Shown piece after piece: positions 9,161-18,081 of a stretch of DNA of 64,000 bases. A model generated the notes under the pieces. It was given only the letters and a program-made list of their open reading frames with translations. It searched no databases and was not told where the DNA came from. How positions within the stretch are numbered: position 1 is the stretch's first letter; each line of letters opens with the position of its first letter. This stretch comes from Micromonospora lupini str. Lupac 08 (lineage in GTDB: Bacteria; Actinomycetota; Actinomycetes; Mycobacteriales; Micromonosporaceae): positions 2,770,106-2,834,105 of the forward strand of contig NZ_HF570108.1 of NCBI RefSeq assembly GCF_000297395.2. The letters are read 5' to 3'. The position numbers were made by a program, and so were the translations under genes.

Positions 9161-9932
9161 GGCTCGCCCGCAATGACGGCCGGTTCAAATCTGGGTGATG
9201 CCAGCTGCAGTAAAACAGCCGACGTCCAAGCCGCGCCGACGGCGCGAGGCATCGGCTCATCGGCCATGAGAGTGCGGTCGCCGGAGCCAGATCCCGCGCC
9301 GCGCCGACGCGGTCGGCGTCCGGTGCTGGCCGGCGGAGAGCTGCCGTGAAGGGGTAGATCGACGCTTCACTAGCTCAGCGAGGCTGCCCGGGCGGGTCAC
9401 GGTTCCGGTTGTCCGCCATGGCCAGGTAGCTGCGAAACCCAACACCCGCGTCGTGGCACCCAACGACCTCGGCCACCCCATGGATGTCGGTCGTCGAAGC
9501 GCCCAACACACCTGCTCAACAGTCGACCGTCGAGCGATTCGACCATGATCATTTCCTGTTGGATCGGCGGGATATCGTGAACTCTCTTCTATAGAACCCC
9601 CATCACTGCACCATCGCGGGCCTTGGCTCGCCACGGCAGGAGCCGCACCCGCCCACCCGCCACTTTGGCCGGTCGGCCGCGACACATCCTCCCCGGCACC
9701 CACGCCCATCTGCACCACCTCGGCGCCACCGCGCCAGCCCTGCCATACAGAAAACATCGCCTCGACGCGCTCGCGTCATCACGCTCGGGATCCCCGCCCG
9801 CCGGAGCTTCCAACGGCGCCCGCCCCGCGATCCCGGCACCCCACCACTCTGTCCGCCGACGCTGTCGCCTGCCCGCGCGCTCTCGCGCGATTGCACCTCG
9901 GCCGTGTCCCCGCACCCTGCCTGGAGGAGCCC
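9161..9932. other. 770-base intergenic stretch
   Basis: No convincing gene, tRNA, repeat or mobile element was found. Reading frames here lack ribosome-binding sites and have no recognisable product. It separates the divergent 6584-9160 gene from the plus-strand hypothetical gene train and probably carries promoters in both directions. Confidence 0.4.
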
Positions 9933-10607
9933 ATGCCCGCACGTCCTGCCGTGCACACCATCGTGGTCTGCCTGCCCACCGACGCGACACCCCAGTCCAT
10001 GCCCGCCCTCGCGGCGACCCGCCTCGTTGCACAACAGTTCCGTCCCGCCGGCCCTGTTGGCCACTTCGCCGCCCATCACCGACTCACCCGACAACTGCTT
10101 CACCGCTACCAGGGCTACGCCGCCGGTGGCCCGGTCCGTCACCTTGACCTGGCCGGCATGCGTGCCCGCGCCGCCACCAGTGCTGTCTGGCTGTGGCACC
10201 GATGGCGAGACGTCATCGACGGCACGCGCGACGCCCAACCGCTCTCGGCCTTCGTTGACCGCCACCGCGACGAGCCGGCACGCTGGCCGCTCAGCCGCGC
10301 CCAACAGGCATACCTCGCCCAACCTCGGGTGCTCGCGATGACCACCTACAACGCCGCCTACCGACGACAACCTATTCCCATCGCGGACATTGAGGCCCTT
10401 CAAGTCGGCCTCAACAGCTACCGCACCCTCGCGGCACTCGCGGCCGTGCCCGGCGATGCCCTGGCCGCCGACGCCGCCAACTGGCTCACGCCCAGATCGG
10501 GCCGGCTGGCCGACCAGCTGGACTATCTGTACGCCGCCAACGACCACATCGACCGGCTGCGCCCGAACGAGCAATTGGTCGCCATGGCCGCTTGGCCCCT
10601 CGCCTAG
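9933..10607 (+). CDS. Hypothetical protein of the conjugative region
   Basis: The 224-residue product starts at an ATG with GGAGGAG 3 to 4 bases upstream (9923-9929). No family was recognised. It is Ala- and Arg-rich, probably mostly helical, with several His-rich segments (GHFAAHHRL, LLHRYQGY) and no signal peptide or membrane segment. It opens the plus-strand run of small genes that extends to 22.8 kb and is followed by a strong hairpin terminator at 10752. A role in element maintenance or transfer is inferred from position only. Confidence 0.65.
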   Translation: MPARPAVHTIVVCLPTDATPQSMPALAATRLVAQQFRPAGPVGHFAAHHRLTRQLLHRYQGYAAGGPVRHLDLAGMRARAATSAVWLWHRWRDVIDGTRDAQPLSAFVDRHRDEPARWPLSRAQQAYLAQPRVLAMTTYNAAYRRQPIPIADIEALQVGLNSYRTLAALAAVPGDALAADAANWLTPRSGRLADQLDYLYAANDHIDRLRPNEQLVAMAAWPLA

Positions 10608-10751
10608 CAATCGTCCAGCCTGCGGCGCGACCTCCCGGGTCGGGCATACCAACAACACCCACGACAAGCCGCAATCGACTCGGACCAGTGCAGCGACGGG
10701 AGACCCCGCCCAGCTAATCGGCCGGGCTGACTTGCCAACTGCCGTCCCTCC

Positions 10752-10786
10752 CGGCCGGATCAGGCACTCGCCTGACCGGCCGTTTT
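10752..10786 (+). terminator. Stem-loop with T-run
   Basis: CGGCCGGATCAGGC (10752-10765) pairs with GCCTGACCGGCCG (10770-10782) with one bulged A and a 4-base loop, followed by TTTT. This is a typical intrinsic-terminator shape between the gene ending at 10607 and the next start at 10833. Confidence 0.7.
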
Positions 10787-10832
10787 GCGTGCCCAGGGGT
10801 CACCGACCCCACGACAGTAAAGGAGAAAGAAG

Positions 10833-11243
10833 ATGACGATCACCGCGATGCGGCCGCCGCTCGACACGCGTAACTCGGCGCCGGCTCCGGCCCAACAGGC
10901 CACCTACCTGATGGTCGGTCCGTCCGGACGGCTGACCGTCCTGGCAGCCCCAGCCGATGGAGATCGACGCATCACTACCGGCGCCGCCTACCGAGTCCAG
11001 CTCGATGAATGCACCGTCATGTGGCTCGAGGACGACCAGCAGGGCAGGGGAGTCCCCAACTGGACGGCCACCCAGATGGCCCTCGAGACCACCGGCCGTC
11101 CATACCTCGGCCCGTGGGACGAGCCCTACCTGTGCGGGCCGGTCATCTTCACCGGCGCCGGCCGTCACGCGGAACCGATCGGGCTCACCGACCGGCAGTT
11201 CTCGCTGCTCGTGGACGCCCACGCCGCAACGGAGCTGTGGTGA
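10833..11243 (+). CDS. DUF3846 family protein
   Basis: The 136-residue product starts at ATG 10833 after AAAGGAG. The segments TYLMVGPSGRLTVLA, CTVMWLEDDQQGRGVPNW and EPYLCGPVIFTG match the conserved blocks of the DUF3846 family, small proteins common on plasmids, phages and integrative elements whose function is unknown. There is no membrane segment or signal peptide. It is placed between a terminator and the next hypothetical gene, so it may be separately transcribed. Confidence 0.65.
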   Translation: MTITAMRPPLDTRNSAPAPAQQATYLMVGPSGRLTVLAAPADGDRRITTGAAYRVQLDECTVMWLEDDQQGRGVPNWTATQMALETTGRPYLGPWDEPYLCGPVIFTGAGRHAEPIGLTDRQFSLLVDAHAATELW

Positions 11244-11366
11244 TGAGGTCGACGACCGCGCTCTTCGACGAGTTCTCTGCGCGTCGGTCCAGGAATCTCT
11301 CACCACGACCTGGCGTCAGTCTGGCTGCCGACAGCCACCTCGGCGCCCCCGTCGGACGGGGGGAGC

Positions 11367-12407
11367 ATGAGGCGAAGCACCGTTGCGGACGCGGTCCGAG
11401 CATTCCAACGACTGCGTAGCGTCAACGCCGGAAGTTTGGTCGGGGTCGCCCTGGCGGACCGGTACCGCACCTCACCACCACTGAAGGTCGACACACTGCC
11501 ACCGGCCCAAGCTGCGGTGCTGGCTGCCTCGATAGAGGCTCGGACCGCTGGGGTAATCGACGGGGAAACCCCCGCGTACCTGGTCTACTCCGGCGATCTT
11601 CCGGTGGCCTGGTGCACGGTCCGGGCCACCGTCGTCACCCCTGATCTCGTACTCGACGGAACGCCGGCCCGGCACCAGCGGATGGCGGTGTCGGCGATGT
11701 CCAACCTTGCCCGATGGGTGCTGGTCGCGCTCGCCGATGCCAGGGCGGAGGGCGAGGAGGCCATCGTCCATTCGGTGATGAGCGAGGAGGGGGCCGTACG
11801 TATCGCGCCTGCCGATGACCTGACCTCGTCCGCAGCCGTCCTCCTCGACGGCGACCTCACCGCAGCCAGGGCCAGCATCGCGAAGGTGCTTCCGGTCGAT
11901 GCCGCAGCGGAGGTGGTGGTCCTCGACGCGCACGGCTTTGGCCGGTACGGCCGCGACTCGCACCGACTGCCACTGCCGGTGCTGTGCGCGATGCGCCGGA
12001 TTGCCTCGACCCATCAGTTGCCGTTGGCTGCGGTCGGCGACTGGCTCGCGACCAGTGGCGGCGTCGACGCGGACGTGCCCGCTGAGGACCTGCCCGCGAT
12101 CTTCACCGCCGGCTTCCTCGGTCTCTTCCCGCACCGCTCGGCCTACGCCGAGAGGCACCTGGTCGATCGCGGCTGGGCCACGGCGCTGGCGCGCCTCGGA
12201 ATGCCCCGGCGCTACATCGACCTCGAAGCCCTGGAGCGGGACCTGTTCGACAACGACGTCTATGCCGTCGCTACCACCGATGCGACTGGTGGCCAGGCTG
12301 TTGCCGTATTCCGTCGTCCGCTCCTGTCTTGGCCTGAGACACCGACCTCCATCTCCACTCCCGCCCGTGCGGCAGCGCGGGCGTCGACGAAGGGAATGCA
12401 CTCATGA
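11367..12407 (+). CDS. Hypothetical protein with ArdA-like C-terminal segment
   Basis: The 346-residue product starts at an ATG after GGGGGAG. The C-terminal 100 residues (AYAERHLVDRGWATAL, RYIDLEALERDLFDND, then AVAVFRR) follow the layout of the C-terminal part of ArdA-type antirestriction proteins, where an acidic helical region ends in a YxDxEAxxRDL block and a final VxVF strand. ArdA proteins mimic DNA and block type I restriction during conjugation. The N-terminal 200 residues show no known domain. The similarity is judged by eye and is modest. Its stop overlaps the next start as ATGA. Confidence 0.5.
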   Translation: MRRSTVADAVRAFQRLRSVNAGSLVGVALADRYRTSPPLKVDTLPPAQAAVLAASIEARTAGVIDGETPAYLVYSGDLPVAWCTVRATVVTPDLVLDGTPARHQRMAVSAMSNLARWVLVALADARAEGEEAIVHSVMSEEGAVRIAPADDLTSSAAVLLDGDLTAARASIAKVLPVDAAAEVVVLDAHGFGRYGRDSHRLPLPVLCAMRRIASTHQLPLAAVGDWLATSGGVDADVPAEDLPAIFTAGFLGLFPHRSAYAERHLVDRGWATALARLGMPRRYIDLEALERDLFDNDVYAVATTDATGGQAVAVFRRPLLSWPETPTSISTPARAAARASTKGMHS

Positions 12408-12973
12408 CCGAAGAGTTCTCCGAGGACAACGGCCGGCTCGGCTGCACAGCCGTCCAGGCATGGCGGGAGGTGACCGGCGAGCCGATGCCCGATGACCTAC
12501 TGACCGCATTCCTCGCCGCCGCCAGCAGCAACGCCAGTGAAGGACCCAGCGTCGCCTGCGAGCACCACCACAGCAACGGCGATGACCGCCTCGTGTGTCA
12601 CGTCCGCTTGATCGAGGATCTGCTTGAGGCCCGAGCGCGGACCGACCGCGCACGCCACGAGGCAGCCGAGCACCGCGCCGGCCTACGTCGGCTGCAACTA
12701 GGCGTCCGGACAGCAGGGCTCGGCACTCTCGGCGAGAACCCAGACTTCGAGGGGAGCCTCAGCGAGGCGCTGGCCGACTGGGGATTGCCGCCGGTCCCTT
12801 CGAACCACATGGTCACCCTTCGCGTGCCGATCACCATCTGCGTCTCTGCGGTCGACGGCGTCGAGGCAGTCCGCCTGGCTGTCAGCGAACTCAGCGAGGA
12901 GTCGCCCCGGCTGCCACGCCGGCCACTCTTCTGCGCTGACGAGGTGGAGGTCGTCTCCATCACCACCGAGTGA
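12404..12973 (+). CDS. Hypothetical protein of a repeated element-specific family
   Basis: The 189-residue product begins at an ATG overlapping the previous stop by 4 bases. Its N-terminal half is acidic and helical. The C-terminal segment MVTLRVPITICVSAVDG followed by a helix resembles C-terminal segments in the genes at 13065 and 19062 (see findings). No known family was recognised and there are no membrane segments. The repeat of this segment across neighbours suggests a shared small alpha-beta domain that binds a common partner. Confidence 0.6.
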   Translation: MTEEFSEDNGRLGCTAVQAWREVTGEPMPDDLLTAFLAAASSNASEGPSVACEHHHSNGDDRLVCHVRLIEDLLEARARTDRARHEAAEHRAGLRRLQLGVRTAGLGTLGENPDFEGSLSEALADWGLPPVPSNHMVTLRVPITICVSAVDGVEAVRLAVSELSEESPRLPRRPLFCADEVEVVSITTE

Positions 12974-13009
12974 CCGTGATCGCCGAACCCGACCAACCAA
13001 ACGATCCGC

Positions 13010-13031
13010 CGCCGTCCCAACAGGGGCGGCG
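13010..13031 (+). terminator. GC-rich stem-loop
   Basis: CGCCGTCCC (13010-13018) pairs with GGGGCGGCG (13023-13031) around an AACA loop with one G-T pair, followed by TTCTTC. It lies 33 bases before the next start codon. It is probably an intrinsic terminator or attenuator. Confidence 0.5.
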
Positions 13032-13064
13032 TTCTTCGTCTCAGCCAGAGGAGGTAACACGATC

Positions 13065-13706
13065 ATGACGGAAACCGTCCAGCTGCTCGACGACCAGAAC
13101 CGCGCAACCCCGGAAGGTAGGGAACCCGAGATCGGGCCAGCCGCCACCGACCCGATGCTCCACGCCGCGGTCACCGAAGAGATGCTCGCTGCCGCCTGGC
13201 AGGCCACACATGGATCCGAAGACGCACCGCCGTGGCTGAACAGGGTTGCGATTCTCCTCGCCGCCGGCTACGGGCCGATGCCCGCCACCCCCACGGACGA
13301 GATGGCCCACCACCTACTCACTGTGGCCGTTGCCGCCGCCAACGCGACTGCCGAGGCCGCCGTGGTCGAGGCCAACGCGAGGCAACTCGCCCACGACGAG
13401 TTCAGCAATGACGTACGCCGTAGGGCGGCCCGCGCCGTCAACAACCGTGAGATCTGCCTGTCGGGCACGAACTACGCCCTGGAGCGGCTGGGGATCACCA
13501 CTCTCCCCGTTGAGTACAGCGTCGAGCTACTCGTTCCGGTCACCGTCCGGGTGCGCGCGACCGACGAGGAGAACGCCTACGACCGCGCCGCGGACGAGCT
13601 GCGCTCCATGCTGCATGGCGGAGACCTGGACTTCGACGAGTACGACCTGCGCCGCGAAGGTGCCCAGGTCAGCGACGAGGACATCGACCTCGACGACCTC
13701 GACTGA
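13065..13706 (+). CDS. Hypothetical protein of the same repeated family
   Basis: The 213-residue product starts at ATG 13065 after GAGGAGG. It has a helical N-terminal half, a central segment with NNREICLSGTNYALERLG, and the strand-like segment VELLVPVTVRVRATDEENA that parallels the gene at 12404. The extreme C-terminus is highly acidic (DEDIDLDDLD). No known family was recognised. The pattern of a conserved beta-strand block followed by a helix in several neighbours suggests duplication within the element. Confidence 0.6.
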   Translation: MTETVQLLDDQNRATPEGREPEIGPAATDPMLHAAVTEEMLAAAWQATHGSEDAPPWLNRVAILLAAGYGPMPATPTDEMAHHLLTVAVAAANATAEAAVVEANARQLAHDEFSNDVRRRAARAVNNREICLSGTNYALERLGITTLPVEYSVELLVPVTVRVRATDEENAYDRAADELRSMLHGGDLDFDEYDLRREGAQVSDEDIDLDDLD

Positions 13707-13873
13707 TTGCCACGGCCGGCACCCGGTTTCGGCCCGCCCGATGCAGTTGCTGCTACGGCAGCGGACACAGGCCCGGGCACGGCGCGTGCGACACCGTGAG
13801 TGGCAGCTCCTCCGAGCTGGCTCCCGTCAGGCGATAGGCCCATCAAGGGCCGGTACCCACCCCGAAGGCCCGA

Positions 13874-13905
13874 GGGCGGGCCTCACCTGCGACAGCGGCC
13901 CGCCC
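13874..13905 (+). other. GC-rich stem-loop before the GGDEF gene
   Basis: GGGCGGGCC (13874-13882) is exactly complementary to GGCCCGCCC (13897-13905) with a 14-base loop. There is no T-run. It lies 30 bases before the start of the GGDEF gene and could act on transcription or translation of that gene. Confidence 0.4.
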
Positions 13906-13934
13906 CCGGAGCTCCTCCGTGAAGGAGCCCAATC

Positions 13935-15083
13935 ATGTCCAAACCCGATGCGCGACCCACCGACAGAGGTGATCTGCTTCGCTCGACCGCGACCATCGCA
14001 GTCGTCGCCGTCCTCGCGACCGCACCGGTTGCCCTCCTGGCGTCGTACGGCCATCTCCCGGCGGCGGTACTCGTTGCCGTCATCACGATGCAGAGCTGGA
14101 TCCCGGTTGGGATCACCGCGACGACCCAGCTCATCCGGCAACGCCGGAGACTCGCTGCGGCCCATGCCCGCGAGGAGGAACTGGAACGTCGAGTTGCCGC
14201 CGGTGCCGCTTCTGAGGAGCTGCTACGGCGAGAACTCACAGCCGCCCAGTGCGACCCGCTCACTGGACTTCCCAACCGGGCGCTCGCTGACCGGACCATG
14301 GCCGCCGCCACCGCGGTGGCGGCACCGCTGACCATCGCCTTCGCCGATGCCGACGGCCTCAACACGATCAACGCCGACGGCGGACACGCCGCAGGCGATC
14401 AGTACCTGAAGGCCATCGCCGCCCGCCTGACCCACGCCGCCGCCTCCGTCAGCGCCGGGGCGCAGGTTGCTCGCACGGGAGGCGACGAGTTCATGGTCCT
14501 CGTGCCCCGCGCGGCCGCCACGGCCCTGCGCGACGCCATCCGCATTGCCTTCGTCGGGCCCGCGACCGTAGCGGGACGGCGGATGCCACTCCGGATCAGC
14601 GTCGGGATCGCCGTCAGCAGCGGCGGTATCGCCCGCAAGGCCCTGGCCCAGGCCGACGCCGCCATGTTCACCGCCAAGCGGGTGGGCAACCAGACGCTCG
14701 TCTACGACGCCGACCGTGATGGCGTGCCGGAGCTCGACGGCACCCGACCTCAGGTGCGGCGCCGGGATATCACGCCCGACCGCGACACGGCGGCCCGGGC
14801 GACCGATGGCACTGCCCCGACGACGAGGCTGGTCTGCTCGCTGGACGAGGCGGCCGCCATCGCGAACGCCCTCTGGCTTGCCTACGACCGGTGGGCGGCC
14901 GTGCTCCAGACCGAACCGAGCGATCCCGCGGCATCCACTGCTCCGGCCGAGACGATCGACGTCACACCCACGGCGGAAGGACTCGACCGCACGGCCGCTT
15001 TCGCCGAGACGGAGATGGCCAAGTACGCGGGCTTGGCACGGCGTATCTCAGCGCTCATCGACAGCGTGAACGAGCGGTCGTGA
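13935..15083 (+). CDS. Membrane-anchored GGDEF diguanylate cyclase
   Basis: The 382-residue product has two N-terminal membrane segments (about residues 16-38 and 42-62), a coiled-coil-like linker (about 68-95) and a GGDEF domain (about 100-255). The active-site motif RTGGDEF at residues 180-186 is intact, and the DPLTGLPNR motif that usually opens the domain is present, so it should make cyclic di-GMP from two GTP. No RxxD inhibitory site is visible five residues before GGDEF, so product inhibition is probably absent. The C-terminal 120 residues are of unknown function. The ribosome-binding site GAAGGAG supports ATG 13935. Location within a conjugation region suggests a link between c-di-GMP and transfer or host behaviour. 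Confidence 0.85.
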   Translation: MSKPDARPTDRGDLLRSTATIAVVAVLATAPVALLASYGHLPAAVLVAVITMQSWIPVGITATTQLIRQRRRLAAAHAREEELERRVAAGAASEELLRRELTAAQCDPLTGLPNRALADRTMAAATAVAAPLTIAFADADGLNTINADGGHAAGDQYLKAIAARLTHAAASVSAGAQVARTGGDEFMVLVPRAAATALRDAIRIAFVGPATVAGRRMPLRISVGIAVSSGGIARKALAQADAAMFTAKRVGNQTLVYDADRDGVPELDGTRPQVRRRDITPDRDTAARATDGTAPTTRLVCSLDEAAAIANALWLAYDRWAAVLQTEPSDPAASTAPAETIDVTPTAEGLDRTAAFAETEMAKYAGLARRISALIDSVNERS

Positions 15084-15268
15084 ACGAACCAGACGTGCCC
15101 GGCACGCCCGTCTGCCAGTGCGCAGGGAACCGGCTGCGGAGCTGGATCGCCGTCTGCCCGTCAACGAACCGAACTACGGACCGTCCCGCTTTAGACGCCG
15201 GTGTCCGTAAATCCGACCTTCCCAGTCGCGCCCGTCCGCAAGCGCGGCCAGCCGAGAGGAACCTGCTG

Positions 15269-15430
15269 ATGCCCAAGCACGTCGCCCCCGAGACCAAGAT
15301 CGGCCTCCTGCGCCGTTGTCTGCGCCGTGGACTCCACCCCGCCGTCCACGTCCTTGCCCTGGTCAGCCTGCACGTCGTCGCCCTGGTCGTCATCTCCGCG
15401 ACCGGTCTCGGATCACTCGGGGGCCACTGA
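15269..15430 (+). CDS. Small single-pass membrane protein
   Basis: This 53-residue frame starts at an ATG with GAGAGGAA 8 bases upstream. It has a basic N-terminus (LLRRCLRRG) and one hydrophobic helix (VLALVSLHVVALVVISATG). This is the topology of small inner-membrane peptides. It follows the GGDEF gene and precedes a strong hairpin. No family was recognised. Confidence 0.5.
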   Translation: MPKHVAPETKIGLLRRCLRRGLHPAVHVLALVSLHVVALVVISATGLGSLGGH

Positions 15431-15618
15431 CGCCGACCGCCTCGCACCGATCGCGGTGCAGGGCCCTCGCAGCCACACCCGCGCGACCGAACGCCGCCGA
15501 GTGACAGCCATTCGCGCAGGGCGAGCCCGCGCTGATTCCACCTGTCGTCGCTGACGACGCTGCTTCCCTCGACCTTGACCTCCGCCGGGCCGTACCCCGG
15601 CGATCCCGAGACGACTAC

Positions 15619-15649
15619 GCCTGGGCGCGGCGTAGCGCCGCGCCCAGGC
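15619..15649 (+). terminator. Perfect 14-bp stem-loop
   Basis: GCCTGGGCGCGGCG (15619-15632) and its exact complement CGCCGCGCCCAGGC (15636-15649) enclose a 3-base TAG loop. There is no T-run, as is common for actinobacterial terminators. It lies between the small membrane protein and the dprA-like gene. Confidence 0.55.
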
Positions 15650-15726
15650 CCAACAACCTCCGCAAGGGATGCGTGGCCGGCGGCTGCTTCCACGATCCCG
15701 TTACCCGGAAGGAGACCGAAGCTGAC

Positions 15727-16662
15727 ATGAGCACCATCGACGACCCAAGAGTCGCCCGCGCCGTCCTGGCCCGGCTGACCATTGTCGGCGATCGACTCGT
15801 CCACACCATGATCCACGAGGAGGGGCCGGAAGCGGTCCTCCACCGGTTGATCGCCGGCCACCTGCCGCAGGCCGAGGCGCGGTCCGCAGCTACCGAAAAG
15901 TTGGGCGCAGCCAGTCTGCGGCAGGTCGCCACCAGGATCATTGCCGACACCGAACGGATCGGTGCGCGGATCGTGATCCCGCAGGACGCAGAGTGGCCCA
16001 CGGCGTTCGAGGACCTGAACCAGCCCAGCGACGGCGATGCCGGGCTGCCCGCCCCACCGCCGTGCCTGTGGGTTCGTGGCGCACAGCCGCTCGGTGACAC
16101 GCTGCGCCGGTCTGTTGCGGTCATCGGAGCCCGCGCGGCCACCAGCTACGGGCAGCATGTCGCCGCCGAACTCGGCCACGGACTCGCCGAGAGCGGTTGG
16201 ACCATCTTCAACACCGGTGGGTACGGCGTCGACGCCGCAGCGCTACGCGGCGCGTTGACAGCGGGGCACCTGCCCGTCGCGGTAAATCCCGCTGGACTCG
16301 ACCGTCCCCACCCACAGGGCAACTCAGCGCTGTTCGAGCGGGTCTCTCTCATCAGCGCGTGGCCGCCCGGCAGTGCCCCGTGCCGGAGCCGCATCTCCGT
16401 CAACGGGGCCTTCCTGGCGGCGATGACTGGCGGATGCGTGCTCGTAGAGGCAGCCCTCCGCAGCGGCGCCCGGACCGTCTTGGCGCAGGCCGATGCCCTC
16501 GGCCGACCTCTGATGGGGGTGCCCGGTCCCGTGACCTCCGCCCTATCCGCCGGCTGTCACCAGGCGCTGCGCGAGACGCCGCGGGTGCGTCTGGTCCGGG
16601 ACGTCGCCGACGTCATCGGGCACCTGACTGAGCGACGCCCACCCGAGGGAACGACGACATGA
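15727..16662 (+). CDS. dprA: DprA/Smf-like DNA-processing protein
   Basis: The 311-residue product contains the Rossmann-type DprA core: VAVIGARAATSYG at residues 130-142 and the GGYGVDAAALRGAL block at 164-177, followed by the characteristic SAWPPGSAP and VPGPV segments. DprA binds incoming single-stranded DNA and loads RecA. The usual His of the GIDAAAHRGAL block is Leu here. The ATG at 15727 follows AAGGAG with 12 bases between; a longer frame upstream has no site. A chromosomal dprA normally sits near the topA/rnhB genes, so this copy, placed among transfer genes, is probably an element-borne version that protects or processes transferred DNA. Confidence 0.8.
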   Translation: MSTIDDPRVARAVLARLTIVGDRLVHTMIHEEGPEAVLHRLIAGHLPQAEARSAATEKLGAASLRQVATRIIADTERIGARIVIPQDAEWPTAFEDLNQPSDGDAGLPAPPPCLWVRGAQPLGDTLRRSVAVIGARAATSYGQHVAAELGHGLAESGWTIFNTGGYGVDAAALRGALTAGHLPVAVNPAGLDRPHPQGNSALFERVSLISAWPPGSAPCRSRISVNGAFLAAMTGGCVLVEAALRSGARTVLAQADALGRPLMGVPGPVTSALSAGCHQALRETPRVRLVRDVADVIGHLTERRPPEGTTT

Positions 16663-17282
16663 ACGACTTCCCGAACTGGCTGGACCTGCTCGAGTTCCTG
16701 AGAGCGGCGGGCGAGACCGACGCCAGGAACGGCACCTCGCTGCCCACCGACCACGAACTGTGGGCGGTCGCCCACCGTAGCCAGAGGGTCGCGCTGCCCG
16801 ATCAGATCGACAACGACCTGCTCGCCGAACTACGCGACGCCTTCAACGACGGGCGGCAGCCCACCCGCTTCGACATGCAGGCCGTGGTCGTCGAAGTCGC
16901 CAGACACGGTCATGACGCACACATCGGCCACTCGGGTGGGAATACCGCCACCATCTACGCCGGAAGCCAACACACCGATCAGAACGGGGATGCTCGCTGG
17001 GCGGTCATCGCCGGTCCCGGCTGGTTCACAGAACCCGCTCGCCAGGCTCCGGTCGCCGACACGAGCGAGTTCCAGATTGGACCGGACGACGATTACTGGA
17101 CCATCGCGGTGCCGGACCACACCAGCCCGACCGAGGTCGCCGCCCTGATCGTCGCGGTCATAGAGCAGATCGCCGCAGGGCAGGGACGCCTCACCGAGTC
17201 CCCACCCCTACCAGTCCACATCAATGGCCACGAGCAGTCGGACGCCCGCGGAGGAAGAGCCAACGCGGGGTCAGGTTCATGA
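16659..17282 (+). CDS. Hypothetical acidic protein
   Basis: The 207-residue product starts at an ATG overlapping the stop of the dprA-like gene by 4 bases, and its own stop overlaps the next start. It is acidic, has no membrane segment or cysteine motif, and no family was recognised. Translational coupling on both sides suggests it works with the DprA-like protein and the following zinc-ribbon protein. Confidence 0.6.
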   Translation: MNDFPNWLDLLEFLRAAGETDARNGTSLPTDHELWAVAHRSQRVALPDQIDNDLLAELRDAFNDGRQPTRFDMQAVVVEVARHGHDAHIGHSGGNTATIYAGSQHTDQNGDARWAVIAGPGWFTEPARQAPVADTSEFQIGPDDDYWTIAVPDHTSPTEVAALIVAVIEQIAAGQGRLTESPPLPVHINGHEQSDARGGRANAGSGS

Positions 17283-17782
17283 CTGACATCGTCTGCTCGC
17301 GGTGCCAGACCCTCAGCAGACTGCGGCGTCACGGCCTGCGGTGGTGCGAAGCCTGCGAGACGTACCTCGTCATCGACGCCGGGACCGGCAGGTGGGTCAG
17401 CTTCGCCGATCGCGAGCAGCGTCGGCGCGCGGCGGAGGAAGATCGGGCCATTGCCAGGTCCGTCGAGCTCGTTGACGAGCACCTGCCAGAGGCGCAACGG
17501 CTGGTCCCCGAAGGGTGGGCCGCCCGACGTCACCAGAACGACGGTGCCCGGTGCCACGTTGCCATCGATGCGCCGGCTGATGTCAACGCGACCAGCTACC
17601 TGTCGCCACCCGACGGCAAATCCGGCTGGTACGTACGCGTCCACAACCGCACCACCGGGATCGACTTCCCGCTCTACACCGACGGCGGGGCGCGCGCAGC
17701 ATCGTTCGACACGATCGAGGCTGCAGTAGCCGCCGCCGTTGAAGCTCTCCGCGTGGAGAGCGCGGAAGCACGGCCGCGCTGA
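17279..17782 (+). CDS. Hypothetical zinc-ribbon protein
   Basis: The 167-residue product opens with CSRC (residues 6-9) and CEAC (about 24-27), the spacing of a four-cysteine zinc ribbon. The rest is an alpha-beta region with a long charged helix. No known family was recognised beyond the zinc site. The ATG overlaps the preceding stop by 4 bases. A nucleic-acid or protein-binding role is inferred from the zinc ribbon and the neighbouring dprA-like gene. Confidence 0.6.
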   Translation: MTDIVCSRCQTLSRLRRHGLRWCEACETYLVIDAGTGRWVSFADREQRRRAAEEDRAIARSVELVDEHLPEAQRLVPEGWAARRHQNDGARCHVAIDAPADVNATSYLSPPDGKSGWYVRVHNRTTGIDFPLYTDGGARAASFDTIEAAVAAAVEALRVESAEARPR

Positions 17783-18081
17783 CGGTCTGAAACGCGCTGT
17801 TGCAGGTGCCGCGAGCCGAACGCCCACGACCTACCAGGTACCTCGCACCCCCTCCACCGGCCTAACCGAATGCCGCCCCGTTGCGCAATCGCACGACCAG
17901 GCGCTGCGTCCGGGCCATAGCTGCGCTGAGCTCACGCCCGGTAGATCGCCCGCGCGCTCGGGCGTGCTCCCCGGAGGACTCCTACTCGCCCGCGACGCCT
18001 GACCGAACTCGACCAGACCCCGCAATCCCACACCGATCCACGCCGCTTTCGTGCGGTGGATCCGAATCGGAAGGAAACACG
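17783..18081. other. 299-base gap
   Basis: Nothing was recognised apart from an imperfect hairpin just before the next gene (ATCCAC and GTGGAT arms around 18041-18063). It probably carries a promoter for the DUF4192 gene. Confidence 0.35.

Noticed and set aside
9257..9757. 166-codon minus-strand ORF
   Set aside because: No ribosome-binding site, Arg/Ser/Trp-rich chance-like composition and no family.
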